Notes: generated by a model from the sequence alone, not told the origin. 35,849 nt of DNA from an uncultured Ferrovum sp. (GCA_903863375.1 CAIPBT010000215.1:1-35849); one strand, 5' to 3'. Positions 26,772 to 35,781 are shown, counted from the first letter of the stretch. A program made the numbers and translations.

Positions 26772-27329
26772 ATGAAACAGGCACAAGAGCTGCGCGCCGG
26801 CAACGTGGTCATGGTCGGCAAAGACCCCATGGTCATCCTGAAGGCCGAGTACAACAAGGGCGGCCGCAACGCCGCCGTGATGAAGATGAAGATGAAGAAC
26901 CTGCTGACCGGTTCGGGGCTGGAAACCGTCTTCAAGGCGGATGACAAGCTCGATCAGGTGGTGCTGGACCGCAAGGAAGTGACCTATTCCTATTTCGCCG
27001 ATCCGCTCTATGTGTTCATGGATGGCGAATTCAACCAGTACGAAGTGGAAGCGGAAAACCTGGGTGACACCCTGAACATCATCGAAGACGGCATGCCGGG
27101 CGAACTGGTGTTCTACAACGGCAAGCCGATTTCGATCGAACTGGCGGCCAGCGTGGTGCGGGAAATCATCTACACCGAACCGGGCGTGAAGGGCGATACC
27201 TCGGGCAAGGTGATGAAGCCTGCCAAGATTTCGACCGGCTTCGAGGTCAGTGTGCCGCTGTTCTGCAACACCGGCGACAAGATCGAAATCGACACCAGCA
27301 CCTTCGAATATCGTCGTCGCATCACCTGA
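26772..27329 (+). CDS. efp: Elongation factor P (Arg32 type)
   Basis: 185 residues with the three beta-barrel domains of EF-P. The tip of the first domain, NKGGRNAAV, carries Arg32, the residue modified by EarP in this EF-P subfamily, instead of the Lys modified by EpmA/B or the YmfI-type pathways. It binds between the P and E sites of the ribosome and rescues polyproline stalls. The presence of earP in the same window confirms the modification type. ATG 26772 is preceded by AGGA about 8-11 nt upstream. Confidence 0.97.
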   Translation: MKQAQELRAGNVVMVGKDPMVILKAEYNKGGRNAAVMKMKMKNLLTGSGLETVFKADDKLDQVVLDRKEVTYSYFADPLYVFMDGEFNQYEVEAENLGDTLNIIEDGMPGELVFYNGKPISIELAASVVREIIYTEPGVKGDTSGKVMKPAKISTGFEVSVPLFCNTGDKIEIDTSTFEYRRRIT

Positions 27330-27399
27330 GCGGGTCTGCCGGTTCGGGTGGTGGCCCAGGCCGGACCTGGTGCCGCCAGCGCGGCAGCCGGCCCGGGTG

Positions 27400-28677
27400 C
27401 TACCGCAGATGCTGGTGCTGCAGCAGGTCGAAGTCCACCTCGGCCGGCAGACCGTCGATCAGCCGGCTGAGGGCGCGGGCCGAACCACAGGACTCGGTCC
27501 ACCCCAGGGTGCCGTGCCCAGCGTTCAGATAGAGCCCGGCCACCCGCGTCGCCCCGATCAGTGGGCGATTGGACGGGGTGGCTGGACGCAGCCCGGTCCA
27601 GAACACGGGGGCCGTGTCATCGGCAGCCCCGGGAAACAGCAGCCGCGCCCGTGCCACCAGGGCAGCGCAGCGCACCGGATTCAATTCCAGACCATATCCG
27701 CCAAATTCGGCCGTGCCCGCCACCCGCAGGCGCTGGCCCAGCCGGGTAAACACCATCTTGCTGGATTCGTCGGTGATGCTGGGGCCAGCCATGCGGTCCG
27801 GATCGCGCAGGGGCAGGGTGACCGAATACCCTTTGGCGGGATAGATCGGCACCTCGATGCCCAGGGGGCGCAGCAGGCGCACCGAATGGCTGCCCAGGGC
27901 GAGCACGCAGGCATCGACCGCCAGGTCGGCGGGCTGCGGCGCAGTGGCCACGTCACGGATGAGTTGCACGCTGCGCAGCTGTCCGTTGCGCACCACCAGA
28001 CCCGTGACCTGCGTGTTGCAGCACAGGGTGACACCCGCCCGAATGGCAGCGTCGGCCAGGGCGCGCGCGAACTGGTGCGCATCGCCAGTTTCATCGGGCG
28101 GTGTCCAGGTCCCGCCGGCCAGATGGGCACGACGATGGCGTAACACGGGCTCGCGTGCGATCACCTCGTCGGGCGTCAGCGCCACCCGCTCATAACCGAA
28201 GTCCCGCACCAGGGCGCTGACTGCCACGGCACGGGCAAAATCCGCCCGGGTTTCGTACAGGTTGAGGATGCCCAGTGCCGCCTGGTCATAGTCCAGCCCC
28301 AATTCCGCGCGCAGCGCGCGCAGGCTTTGGCGGCTGTATACCCCAAGCGCCAGGATCTGCCGAAGGTTGTAGGCGAAACGTTGTGGCGCGCATTCGCGCA
28401 GGAACTGCAGGCCCCAGCGCCATTGCGCGGCGTCCAGGCGCAGCCGGAACAACAGGGGGGCATCTTCTTGCGGCAGCCAGCGCAGCACCTTGCGCCAGAC
28501 GCCGGGCTGCGCCCACGGCTCGGCGTGGCCGGCCGACACCTGAGACCCATTGGCAAAGCTGGTTTCCAGCGCGACGCCAGGCTGGCGCTCAATCAGGGTG
28601 ACGTGGTGGCCGGCGGCGCGCAGATACCATGCCGAGGTGACGCCTACGATGCCGCCACCGAGAACCGCGATGTGCAT
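27400..28677 (-). CDS. dadA: D-amino acid dehydrogenase, FAD-dependent
   Basis: 425 residues. The N-terminal dinucleotide-binding motif IAVLGGGIVGVTSAWYL binds FAD; ETSFANGSQVSAGHAEPWA and PSNRPLIGATRVAGLYLNAG are strong DadA signatures. The enzyme oxidises D-amino acids (classically D-alanine) to 2-oxo acids at the inner membrane, feeding electrons to the respiratory chain. No alanine racemase gene (dadX) is adjacent. The start ATG 28677 lies 8 nt past the stop of the upstream GspC/PilP-like gene, so the two may be cotranscribed. Ribosome site weak. Its 3' end faces efp; a short hairpin, TGCCGC/GCGGCA (27371-27386), lies between. Confidence 0.92.
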   Translation of the reverse strand: MHIAVLGGGIVGVTSAWYLRAAGHHVTLIERQPGVALETSFANGSQVSAGHAEPWAQPGVWRKVLRWLPQEDAPLLFRLRLDAAQWRWGLQFLRECAPQRFAYNLRQILALGVYSRQSLRALRAELGLDYDQAALGILNLYETRADFARAVAVSALVRDFGYERVALTPDEVIAREPVLRHRRAHLAGGTWTPPDETGDAHQFARALADAAIRAGVTLCCNTQVTGLVVRNGQLRSVQLIRDVATAPQPADLAVDACVLALGSHSVRLLRPLGIEVPIYPAKGYSVTLPLRDPDRMAGPSITDESSKMVFTRLGQRLRVAGTAEFGGYGLELNPVRCAALVARARLLFPGAADDTAPVFWTGLRPATPSNRPLIGATRVAGLYLNAGHGTLGWTESCGSARALSRLIDGLPAEVDFDLLQHQHLR

Positions 28678-28684
28678 GCAGGGA

Positions 28685-29467
28685 TCAGGGCGTGGTGGAA
28701 GAGCCCATGCTGGACACCTCGATGCCACTCACGGCACTGGCGGGTGCGGCGGCCGGGGCCGTTCCGGCGGCCGGGGTGCGTACAGTCTCGGCCTCTGCCA
28801 CGGGCTGGGGCAACGACGAGGCGTCGAAGCGGCCATTGTTTAGTGCGTTGTTGTTGCCGGGACCGCTGCCCGATGGGGCACTTGCGTCACTGCCGGCCTG
28901 AAGCGCCACACTGACCACTTCCTGCAACTTGACGTATTGCACGCGCAGACTCTTCGCATCCATGCCGAGTACCTGCCAGCCACCGTCCAGCAGGTCGCCA
29001 ATGTGTGCCACGGTCAGCCGGTCAGCCTTGGCCAGAAACACTTCCGGGTGTTGCGGGTCTTCAATCAGGCGGCCGATGAACGCCCAGGGAAAGCGCGGTG
29101 CCACCGGTGGTGGCGGCTCGACGGGCGGTGGCGGCGGCGGTGGCGGGGCACTGACCGTGATCGCTGCCTGAACCGGAGCTTTCACCGGCACGCTGAAGGC
29201 AGCGAATGGATCGCTGATGCGGCGCTGGTCGGCCGCGCGGATCAGCCGCGATGGGTCGATCCCGGCGCTGGCCGCGGACTTGGCTTCCGCCGATGCTGTC
29301 TTGCGCACCGGTGCGGCAATACCGGCAGCCCGGCTGTTCTCCGCGCGAGGCGCCACCGCCGCTGGGTCGGTGGAATCGTCGCCGGCATTCGTGACCCAAG
29401 CGACCGCAGCCAGGGTGGCTGTCAGCCCAATTCCCAGAATCCATTGACTTTTTGTGAGCTTGACCAT
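28685..29467 (-). CDS. Orphan GspC/PilP-like inner-membrane protein
   Basis: 260 residues. One N-terminal membrane helix (QWILGIGLTATLAAVAWV) with short cytoplasmic tail, an Ala/Pro-rich periplasmic linker with a poly-Pro run (APPPPPPPPVEPPPP), then a small beta domain (~residues 125-195: RFPWAFIGRLIEDP...VFLAKADRLTVAHIGDLLDGGWQV). This layout matches the HR domain of type II secretion GspC and pilus PilP, and the betaproteobacterial proteins annotated 'secretion system X translation initiation factor'. No other secretion genes are nearby. ATG 29479 is in frame but directly abuts GAGGA; ATG 29467 is better spaced. Confidence 0.65.
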   Translation of the reverse strand: MVKLTKSQWILGIGLTATLAAVAWVTNAGDDSTDPAAVAPRAENSRAAGIAAPVRKTASAEAKSAASAGIDPSRLIRAADQRRISDPFAAFSVPVKAPVQAAITVSAPPPPPPPPVEPPPPVAPRFPWAFIGRLIEDPQHPEVFLAKADRLTVAHIGDLLDGGWQVLGMDAKSLRVQYVKLQEVVSVALQAGSDASAPSGSGPGNNNALNNGRFDASSLPQPVAEAETVRTPAAGTAPAAAPASAVSGIEVSSMGSSTTP

Positions 29468-29607
29468 GTGCAGCAACATTCCTCGCAGCCGTCAGGCGGC
29501 CCGCATTCGCAACAAATCACGAGTCTAACGACGTGGAAGCAGCGCAACAAGGTTAAAATGCCGGCCGATCTGCCGACTTTCCCGTGACATTTTCAAGGAC
29601 CTACAAG

Positions 29608-30141
29608 ATGAATCTCGACCGCGTACCAGCCGGGCGTGACCTGCCGAACGATTTCAACGTGATCATCGAAATTCCGATGAATGGCGCCCCGATCAAATAC
29701 GAGCTCGACAAGGACACCGGCGCCCTGTTCGTCGACCGGTTCATGTCGACCGCCATGCATTACCCCTGCAATTACGGCTACATTCCGCAAACCTTGTCGG
29801 ATGATGGGGATCCGGTCGACGTGCTGGTGCTGACGCCGGTGCCGCTGATCAGCGGCGTGGTGGTGCGTTGTCGCGTGATCGGCGTGCTGAAGATGACCGA
29901 CGAGGCGGGTGAGGACGCCAAGCTGTTGGCCGTGCCAGTCGACAAGCTCTGCGCGGTCTACAAGAAAGTGCAGTCGCCGGAAGACCTGCCGGAAATCACC
30001 CTGCGCACGATTGCCCACTTCTTTGAGCACTACAAGGATCTGGAAGCCGGCAAATGGGTGAAGGTGGATGGCTGGGAAGGTGCCGAAAGCGCCAAGAAGG
30101 AAATCCTGGCCGGCGTCGCCAACTACCAGAAGGGCGCCTGA
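29608..30141 (+). CDS. ppa: Inorganic pyrophosphatase, family I
   Basis: 177 residues. Cytoplasmic Mg-dependent hydrolysis of pyrophosphate to phosphate, pulling biosynthetic reactions forward. The active-site signature [10 protein letters not shown] and upstream motifs [17 protein letters not shown] and [13 protein letters not shown] are complete. AAGGA lies 9-10 nt before ATG 29608. Monocistronic: divergent from the GspC-like gene and convergent with bioC across a strong hairpin. Confidence 0.97.
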   Translation: MNLDRVPAGRDLPNDFNVIIEIPMNGAPIKYELDKDTGALFVDRFMSTAMHYPCNYGYIPQTLSDDGDPVDVLVLTPVPLISGVVVRCRVIGVLKMTDEAGEDAKLLAVPVDKLCAVYKKVQSPEDLPEITLRTIAHFFEHYKDLEAGKWVKVDGWEGAESAKKEILAGVANYQKGA

Positions 30142-30147
30142 CCCGGT

Positions 30148-30198
30148 CGGGCAGCCGGACGCCAGCGGCAGCGGCTGCTAGCGGGGTCCGGCTGCCCG
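30148..30198. terminator. Bidirectional hairpin between ppa and bioC
   Basis: A perfect 13-bp stem, CGGGCAGCCGGAC (30148-30160) with GTCCGGCTGCCCG (30186-30198), and a 25-nt loop. It starts 7 nt after the ppa stop, and its right arm lies inside the last codons of bioC, so it can serve ppa but is partly coding for bioC. Confidence 0.6.
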
Positions 30199-31062
30199 GA
30201 TCGGAATGACCGGCCTTCCGTGCTCGGTCACCAGCGGCCGGGTGTTCCAGGCATGGCCGTACACCAGTTCCAGGGTCAGCGGCAGGCCCTCCGGCTGCCG
30301 CTGGGCTTCGAGGTGCTGTAGCAGACGCGCCCGGCCGCGGGGCGTGAGCAGGCCGCGCGGCCGGTCGGTCAGGCCATTGCCGCCCCCTACCACCCGAAGA
30401 TCGGTGATGAGCGTTGCCAGATCTGGGTAGTGCACGGTCAGATATTCCATGTCGACCACTGGGCTTGCCAGGCCGGCCTGTGCGGCGCAGTCGGCCACGT
30501 CGTGCATGTCGGGCAGGCGAGGCAGCTGGCGACCCGTCGGGTCGCGCTGCTGCCGGTCGGCCAAGGCCCAGGCCCGTCGCCATTCGCGCAGGGTGTCGGG
30601 TCCCAGGGTGCTGAACAGCAGCAGCCCATCCTTCACCAGCACCCGGCGGGCTTCGCTGAAACTGCGGGCGGCGTCGCTCGTCGGCAGGGTGCACAGCTGG
30701 ATCACCAGATCAAGGCTGCCGTTGGCAAACGGCAGGGCTTCGGGCCGACAGGCCAGGCGTGCCGGCGGGCGCGCGCCAAGCAGGCGCTGCAGGCGAGAGG
30801 CCACCGGCATCTCGGCAAGCAGGGCGGGAGTCGCGTCGGCAAACAGCAGCCGCGCCCCGGGAAATTGTCGCGTCAGGGCGTCGCGCAGCCAGCCTGTCCC
30901 GGCGCCCTGAATGAGCACGGTGGCCGGCGTGATGCGCAGGCCATCGAGGTGTTCCAGCAGGCGTTGGCCGAATTCCAGCGCCAGCTGGGTATGGCGCGCA
31001 TGCTGATGGGCGTGCCGTTCCAGGTTGGCGCAGACCCGGCGCACATCGACCCCGGTTTCCAT
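30178..31062 (-). CDS. bioC: BioC-like malonyl-ACP O-methyltransferase
   Basis: 294 residues, class I SAM methyltransferase. Motif I is VLIQGAGTGWL, followed by LLFADATPALL and the BioC-like segment PEALPFANGSLDLVI. BioC methylates malonyl-ACP so that fatty acid synthesis can build the pimelate part of biotin. The gene starts 14 nt after bioB on the same strand, which strongly supports biotin synthesis over other methyltransferase roles. The glycine motif reads GAGTGW rather than the usual GxGxG, a mild deviation. ATG 31062 chosen; the ribosome site is weak. Confidence 0.85.
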   Translation of the reverse strand: METGVDVRRVCANLERHAHQHARHTQLALEFGQRLLEHLDGLRITPATVLIQGAGTGWLRDALTRQFPGARLLFADATPALLAEMPVASRLQRLLGARPPARLACRPEALPFANGSLDLVIQLCTLPTSDAARSFSEARRVLVKDGLLLFSTLGPDTLREWRRAWALADRQQRDPTGRQLPRLPDMHDVADCAAQAGLASPVVDMEYLTVHYPDLATLITDLRVVGGGNGLTDRPRGLLTPRGRARLLQHLEAQRQPEGLPLTLELVYGHAWNTRPLVTEHGRPVIPIRAAGPR

Positions 31063-31076
31063 GGTGTGGCCGGTGC

Positions 31077-32081
31077 TTACTCGGCGTGCATGCCCAGGCG
31101 GGCCAGCAGGCTGCGGTCGCGATCCGCCCCGGGGTTGGGGGTGGTCAGCAATTGCTCGCCATAGAAAATCGAATTGGCGCCGGCGAGGAAACACAGGGCC
31201 TGCACTGCATCGCTCATGTCCTCGCGCCCGGCAGACAGGCGTACCCGGCTGGTTGGCATGGTGATGCGTGCCACCGCGATGGTGCGGACGAACTCCAGCG
31301 GGTCGAGTGGGTCCTGGCCATGCAGCGGGGTGCCGGGCACCTGCACCAGCAGGTTGATCGGCACAGATTCCGGGGCCGGGTTGAGGTTGGCGAGCTGGGC
31401 GATCAGCCCGGCGCGCTGGGTGCCGGTCTCGCCCATGCCGACGATGCCGCCACAGCAGACATGGATGCCAGCGGCCCGCACAGCCTGCAGGGTATCGAGC
31501 CGATCCTGGTATTGCCGCGTCTGGATGATGTCGCCATAGAAATCTGGTGCGCTGTCCAGATTGTGATTGTAGTAATCGAGTCCGGCTGCTTTCAGGCGTT
31601 CTGCCTGTGCCGGCTTCAGCATGCCGAGCGTCGCGCAGGTTTCCAGCCCGAGAGCACGCACACCCGCAACCATTTCGGCGATCGGTTCCAGGTCGCGGTC
31701 TTTCGGGCTGCGCCAGGCGGCGCCCATGCAGAACCGGCTGGCACCAGCATCCTTGGCACGCTGGGCGGCGGCCAGCACGTCGGCCAGGGGCAGCATGTCC
31801 TGGCTGGTCACACCCGTGTCGTAGCGCACCGATTGCGGGCAATAGGCACAGTCTTCCGGGCAGCCGCCGGTCTTCACGGACAGCAGCGTGGAAAGCTGCA
31901 CACCGTTGGCATCCCAGTGGGCCCGGTGTACCTGCTGGGCCTGCCAGAGCAGGTCGTTGAACGGCAGCGCGAACAAGGCCTCGACGTCGGCAAGCGACCA
32001 GACGGTGGCGGTATTCGTGCTGGCGTTGACCGCAGCGGGCGCGGCAGGCTGGAGGGCGGAAACGGTGTCGGGAGAATTCAC
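31077..32081 (-). CDS. bioB: Biotin synthase
   Basis: Radical SAM enzyme inserting sulfur into dethiobiotin. The 4Fe-4S motif is [13 protein letters not shown] (CxxxCxxC). The 2Fe-2S ligands are in [18 protein letters not shown] and [13 protein letters not shown], with the conserved Arg in RVRLSAGRE. The conserved part begins at [10 protein letters not shown]. The start is ambiguous: GTG 32081 (AAGG about 10 nt upstream) gives 334 residues with a 28-residue leader; ATG 32132 gives 351 residues but would overlap the 5' end of comF on the other strand by 47 bp. It is the first gene of the bioB-bioC pair. Confidence 0.95.
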   Translation of the reverse strand: MNSPDTVSALQPAAPAAVNASTNTATVWSLADVEALFALPFNDLLWQAQQVHRAHWDANGVQLSTLLSVKTGGCPEDCAYCPQSVRYDTGVTSQDMLPLADVLAAAQRAKDAGASRFCMGAAWRSPKDRDLEPIAEMVAGVRALGLETCATLGMLKPAQAERLKAAGLDYYNHNLDSAPDFYGDIIQTRQYQDRLDTLQAVRAAGIHVCCGGIVGMGETGTQRAGLIAQLANLNPAPESVPINLLVQVPGTPLHGQDPLDPLEFVRTIAVARITMPTSRVRLSAGREDMSDAVQALCFLAGANSIFYGEQLLTTPNPGADRDRSLLARLGMHAE

Positions 32082-32085
32082 GGCG

Positions 32086-32934
32086 ATGGCAACCTTGACT
32101 GAAACAGAAGAAGCAAACAGATGCCCTATCATACGCGAGCGTCTGGCAGGTCGCGTCTGGCGCACGCTGGCACGGCTGTTTCCGTGGCAGGATTGCGTGC
32201 TGTGTGGTGGCGATGGGCATGGTCTGGCCCTGTGTGCCTTCTGTCGGCGGGCCCTGCCGCGGCAGCTGCAGGCGCACGGTACGGCCCAGCGCAGGCTGCC
32301 TGAGGCGTTCCGGGTACCGGCGTCGACAGGATTGCCGATGCGCCACCTGCCCGGCAGTCTGGTGGTGCGGTATCGCTATGACTTTCCGCTGGACGTGTTG
32401 ATCACCCGGTTCAAGTACGGCGGCGAACTGGCCCTGGCGCCAGTCCTGGCCGGTCTGATGGCGCCACCACCACTCCTGGTGCAGCAGTCTGTCACGGCGG
32501 CGCTCCCGGGCAGGCAGACCGCCATGGCGTCGCCGGGCACGCAGACCGCCATGGCGTCGCCGGGCAAGCTGGCGCCGCCTGCCTGCAGGCCCTGGCTGGT
32601 GCCGGTGCCCTCCGGGCGCGTCCGCCTGCAGGAGCGTGGTTTCGATCCGACACTGTTGTTGGCGCGCTGCTACGCGCGGCGCTTCGGCTTGCGCGTGCTG
32701 CCGGCACGTCGCCTGCGTGAGGTACCCCCTCAGGCGGGTCAGGGCCTGGCTGCCCGTCTGCAGGGTCCACAAGGGGTCTTCATGCTGCCACCCGTGCAGG
32801 GCCCGGTCCTGCTGCTGGATGATGTGCTGACAACCGGCGCAACCCTGGCGGCCTTGGGCCGGGCCGTGGCCCGGGCCGGCGCGACCTCGGTGGGGGCAGT
32901 GGTGCTGGCGCAGACGCCCGCCCAGGGCAGATGA
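32086..32934 (+). CDS. comF: ComF-family phosphoribosyltransferase-like protein
   Basis: 282 residues. An N-terminal four-Cys zinc site (C37, C40, C50, C53 in CVLCGG...CAFC) precedes a phosphoribosyltransferase fold with the PRPP loop [17 protein letters not shown]. ComF proteins are implicated in DNA uptake and transformation, or purine salvage-like roles; the precise reaction is not established. A 27-bp tandem repeat inserts QTAMASPG twice into the middle of the domain. ATG 32086 is 4 nt from the proposed bioB GTG on the opposite strand, so both genes start from an extremely compact divergent junction. The stop overlaps an ATG of the next frame (ATGA, 32931-32934). Confidence 0.88.
   Translation: MATLTETEEANRCPIIRERLAGRVWRTLARLFPWQDCVLCGGDGHGLALCAFCRRALPRQLQAHGTAQRRLPEAFRVPASTGLPMRHLPGSLVVRYRYDFPLDVLITRFKYGGELALAPVLAGLMAPPPLLVQQSVTAALPGRQTAMASPGTQTAMASPGKLAPPACRPWLVPVPSGRVRLQERGFDPTLLLARCYARRFGLRVLPARRLREVPPQAGQGLAARLQGPQGVFMLPPVQGPVLLLDDVLTTGATLAALGRAVARAGATSVGAVVLAQTPAQGR
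32515..32566 (+). repeat. 27-bp in-frame tandem repeat in comF
   Basis: Two copies (32515-32541 and 32542-32566, nearly identical) encode QTAMASPGT and QTAMASPGK. The repeat sits in a loop between the first strand region and the PRPP-binding core. Confidence 0.85.
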
Positions 32935-32978
32935 AACCCGCTACCATCTTTGATTTCGGGCCTTTGCGATCCGCTGGC

Positions 32979-33488
32979 ATGTTTGACGTCGTGTTTTATC
33001 AACCTGAGATCCCGCCCAATACGGGCAATGCCATCCGCATGTGCGCCAATACCGGATGCCGTCTGCATCTGATCGAGCCACTGGGATTTTCGCTGGACGA
33101 TGCCCGGCTGCGTCGGGCCGGTCTGGATTACCACGAGCTGACGGTACTGCGCGTGCATGCCAGCTGGCAGGCCTGTCTTGCGGCGCTGGAGGCTGAACGC
33201 CCGGCGCGGCGACTGCATTTGTTCACCACGCGCGCCCGACATCATTTTGGCGCGGTGCGCTTCGAGCAGGGGGATGTGCTGGTATTCGGCAGGGAAACAG
33301 CGGGCCTGCCAGCGGCGGTTCTCGATGCGGCCGGGCCGGAGCACTGGGTACGGATTCCGATGATGGTCGGCAACCGCAGCCTCAACCTCTCGAATGCGGC
33401 AGCGGTGGCGGTGTTCGAGGGCTGGCGGCAGCTGGGCTATGCCGGGGCCGAGACCGGTGCTGGCGGCGAAACCGGGGCTGGTGCCTGA
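32979..33488 (+). CDS. trmL: TrmL, tRNA (cytidine/uridine-2'-O-)-methyltransferase
   Basis: 169 residues, SPOUT methyltransferase that modifies the wobble base (position 34) of certain leucine tRNAs. Signatures: VVFYQPEIPPNTGNAIRMCANTG, LVFGRETAGLP and the knot segment IPMMVGNRSLNLSNAAAVAVFE. The C-terminus is a Gly/Glu/Thr/Ala repeat-like tail (GAETGAGGETGAGA). ATG 32979 fits homologues; ATG 32931, overlapping the comF stop, is in frame and would add 16 residues with possible translational coupling. Confidence 0.93.
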   Translation: MFDVVFYQPEIPPNTGNAIRMCANTGCRLHLIEPLGFSLDDARLRRAGLDYHELTVLRVHASWQACLAALEAERPARRLHLFTTRARHHFGAVRFEQGDVLVFGRETAGLPAAVLDAAGPEHWVRIPMMVGNRSLNLSNAAAVAVFEGWRQLGYAGAETGAGGETGAGA

Positions 33489-33516
33489 AGCGGGTTACCT
33501 GGTCTGGCCGGTTTCG
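33467..33516. terminator. Candidate bidirectional hairpin at the trmL/gpsA junction
   Basis: CGAAACCGG (33467-33475) pairs with CCGGTTTCG (33508-33516) across a 32-nt loop. The arms lie within the 3' ends of the two convergent genes, whose stops are 6 nt apart, so any terminator here has to be partly coding. Confidence 0.35.
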
Positions 33517-34493
33517 GCGCGCGGTTCCCGGCCCAGCAGACGGTCGATGGCTGCCTGTGGCGTGATGGATGCCGAGAGCACGGCCGCCACGGCCTCGCAG
33601 ATCGGCAGTTCCACACCGGTTTCGGCCTGCAGGCGCGCGATGCTTTTTGCCGTGGCCACCCCTTCTGCCACTTCGCCGAGGTCTGTCAGGATGCTGGCCA
33701 GACTCTGCCCCTGGGCCAGCGCCGCACCCACGCGGTAATTGCGCGACAAGGTGGCGGTGCAGGTCAGCATCAGGTCGCCCACCCCTGCAAGTCCCAGAAA
33801 GGTGTCTGGCCGCGCACCGAATGCCTCGCCCAGGCGGCGGATTTCAGCCAGGCCACGGGTGATCAGCGCAGCGCGCGCGTTCAGCCCCATGCCCATGCCA
33901 TCGCCCATGCCAGCGGCAATCGAAATCACGTTTTTCAGCGCACCGGCAATTTCCACGCCCACCGGGTCGCTGTTCGAATACAACCGCAGTCGGGCGTGGT
34001 GCAGTGCCGGCAGCAGGTGCGCGAGCGGGGCCGCTTCGCTGCACGACAACACCAGGGCGGCTGGCAGGCCGGCTGCCACCTCGCTGGCAAAGCTCGGTCC
34101 GGACAGCGCCAGCACACTGGTGCCCGCTGGCAACACGGCTCTGGCGACGGCGTGGGGCAGCAGGCCGGTGCCCTGCTCAAAGCCCTTGCAGGCCAGGATC
34201 ACCGGCGGGACTCGGCCATGTGCTGCCAGTTGCTGCAGCACATCGCGCACGCCCGCCACCGCCACGGCCACCACCACGACCTCGGCGTGGGCCAGCGCTG
34301 CGGCGAGATCGGCCGTGACTTGCACACTGGCGGGCAGCGTGACGCCGGGCAACAGGCTGGCGTGACCGCGTGCCTGCTGCAGGCGGTGGCACAGGCTGGC
34401 ATTGCGCGACCACAGCTGCACCGCATGATGGTGTCCGAAGCTGACGGCAAGGGCCGTACCCCAGGCACCGGCTCCCAGCACGGCGAGCTGCAT
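33495..34493 (-). CDS. gpsA: Glycerol-3-phosphate dehydrogenase [NAD(P)+]
   Basis: 332 residues. It makes sn-glycerol 3-phosphate from dihydroxyacetone phosphate for phospholipid synthesis. Nucleotide-binding motif LAVLGAGAWGTALA, substrate-site motifs LSGPSFASEVA and NVISIAAGMGDGM with catalytic Lys in GALKNV, and LAGVGDLMLTC. It follows secB by 10 nt in the conserved order rhodanese-grxC-secB-gpsA, also found around E. coli yibN-grxC-secB-gpsA. Confidence 0.96.
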   Translation of the reverse strand: MQLAVLGAGAWGTALAVSFGHHHAVQLWSRNASLCHRLQQARGHASLLPGVTLPASVQVTADLAAALAHAEVVVVAVAVAGVRDVLQQLAAHGRVPPVILACKGFEQGTGLLPHAVARAVLPAGTSVLALSGPSFASEVAAGLPAALVLSCSEAAPLAHLLPALHHARLRLYSNSDPVGVEIAGALKNVISIAAGMGDGMGMGLNARAALITRGLAEIRRLGEAFGARPDTFLGLAGVGDLMLTCTATLSRNYRVGAALAQGQSLASILTDLGEVAEGVATAKSIARLQAETGVELPICEAVAAVLSASITPQAAIDRLLGREPRAETGQTR

Positions 34494-34503
34494 CAGGCGG
34501 CGC

Positions 34504-34989
34504 TTAGTGGGTTGCGGCGCTGCCGGCGCTGTCGTTGCTGGCGGTCTGCATGGCCACCTGCTGCGCGTAGAGGGCTTCGAAGTTGACCGGATTCAGCAGC
34601 ACGGGCGGGAAACCGGCACGCACCGACAGGTCCGACACCACTTCCCGCAGGTACGGGAACAGGATGTTCGGACAGGCAATGCCGAGCACCGGCGGCAGTT
34701 CGTGTTCCGGCACGTTCTGGATGCGGAACACGCCGCCCTGGGTGGCTTCCACCAGGAACATGGTGCGATCACCCAGCTTGGCGGTGACGGTGACCGTGAC
34801 GCTGGCGTCAAAGATGCCTTCGCTGACGTTGCCGCCGGCCGTCGACAGCTGCACTTCAATCTGCGGGGCTTCGCGCTCCAGGAAGATCTGCGGCGCGCCC
34901 GGAATTTCAAGCGAGGCATCTTTCACATAGATCTTCTCGATCGAGAACACGGGTTGCTGGACTTCGCTGGTCTGCAGTTCTTCGCTCAT
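34504..34989 (-). CDS. secB: Protein-export chaperone SecB
   Basis: 161 residues. Tetrameric cytoplasmic chaperone that keeps precursors unfolded and hands them to SecA. Family signatures [19 protein letters not shown] and the C-terminal [23 protein letters not shown] are intact. Strong ribosome site GAAGGAAG upstream of ATG 34989. Part of the grxC-secB-gpsA operon. Confidence 0.97.
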   Translation of the reverse strand: MSEELQTSEVQQPVFSIEKIYVKDASLEIPGAPQIFLEREAPQIEVQLSTAGGNVSEGIFDASVTVTVTAKLGDRTMFLVEATQGGVFRIQNVPEHELPPVLGIACPNILFPYLREVVSDLSVRAGFPPVLLNPVNFEALYAQQVAMQTASNDSAGSAATH

Positions 34990-35021
34990 GAAACTTCCTT
35001 CGGGGTGACGGGGTGCTGCGG

Positions 35022-35297
35022 TTAGGCTGCAGGCGGGGTGCCTTGCAGCAGGGGAACGAGGCCGCCGGCGCGATCCAGCGCCGCCAGGTCATCAAAGCCG
35101 CCGATGTGGGTATCGCCAATGAAGATCTGGGGCACGCTGCGCCGGCCATGGCTGCGCACCAGCATGGCCGACATCTGGGCAGGATCGGCATCCACCCGCA
35201 CCTTCTCGATGGCGGTCACGCCGCGCGACTTCAGCAGGCGTTCGGCCATGTTGCAGTAGGGGCAATAGCCCGAGGTGTACATCGTGATCGGCGGCAT
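35022..35297 (-). CDS. grxC: Glutaredoxin 3 (GrxC)
   Basis: 91 residues, single thioredoxin-fold domain. Dithiol active site CPYC (C12, C15), cis-Pro segment [19 protein letters not shown] for glutathione binding. It reduces disulfides, including possibly those of ribonucleotide reductase. It precedes secB by 32 nt. Confidence 0.95.
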   Translation of the reverse strand: MPPITMYTSGYCPYCNMAERLLKSRGVTAIEKVRVDADPAQMSAMLVRSHGRRSVPQIFIGDTHIGGFDDLAALDRAGGLVPLLQGTPPAA

Positions 35298-35376
35298 GGT
35301 GGGCAGTGGCAGGGAATTGCTCGGACGAGAAATAATCAGGGTTCGCGGCGCGGCGGGGGGCGTCGGTCGGATGGAA

Positions 35377-35781
35377 TCAGTTTTTCTGGGTGGGCAGGCC
35401 AGCTTCCAGCCAGGCTGCCATGCCGCCTTTCAGCTGCACGATCTCGGTGAAACCGGCGGTGCGCAGGGCGCGAATGGCTGCGGCAGGGCGGCTGCCGACC
35501 AGAACCAGCGGACGCCCTTTCAGCTTGGTGAGTTCGCTGATGCGGGTTGCCAGTTCGGCGGCCGGCAGATGCCGGGCACCCGGGATGCGCGCGCGCTGGA
35601 AATCCTCGGTAGCGCGCAGGTCGATCACCACTGCGCGCTTCTGGTTCATCAGCAGGGTGGCTTCGGTGATGCCGACCTCGCTCCCGCCGTTGACGAGCCG
35701 GTCGATTTCCGGCCACACCAGCATGCCGCCGCTGACAATCATCAGGCCGATGTAGCCCAAATTCTGGATGACAAAATGCAT
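35377..35781 (-). CDS. Membrane-anchored rhodanese-like protein lacking the catalytic Cys
   Basis: 134 residues. An N-terminal membrane helix (NLGYIGLMIVSGGMLVW) is followed by a single rhodanese domain (VVIDLRATEDFQRARIPGARHL ... LKGGMAAWLEAGLP). Where active rhodaneses have Cys at the start of the active-site loop, this one has G96 (PLVLVGSRPAAA), and there is no Cys anywhere in the protein. It is the YibN position in the conserved yibN-grxC-secB-gpsA cluster. It is therefore unlikely to be a sulfurtransferase; it may be a structural or binding domain. GGAG is well placed before ATG 35781. Confidence 0.85.
   Translation of the reverse strand: MHFVIQNLGYIGLMIVSGGMLVWPEIDRLVNGGSEVGITEATLLMNQKRAVVIDLRATEDFQRARIPGARHLPAAELATRISELTKLKGRPLVLVGSRPAAAIRALRTAGFTEIVQLKGGMAAWLEAGLPTQKN

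Noticed and set aside
30178-32772. An 864-residue minus-strand frame spanning bioC, bioB and comF
   Set aside because: Only its last 294 residues (bioC) resemble a protein; the rest is a shadow of bioB and comF in other frames.
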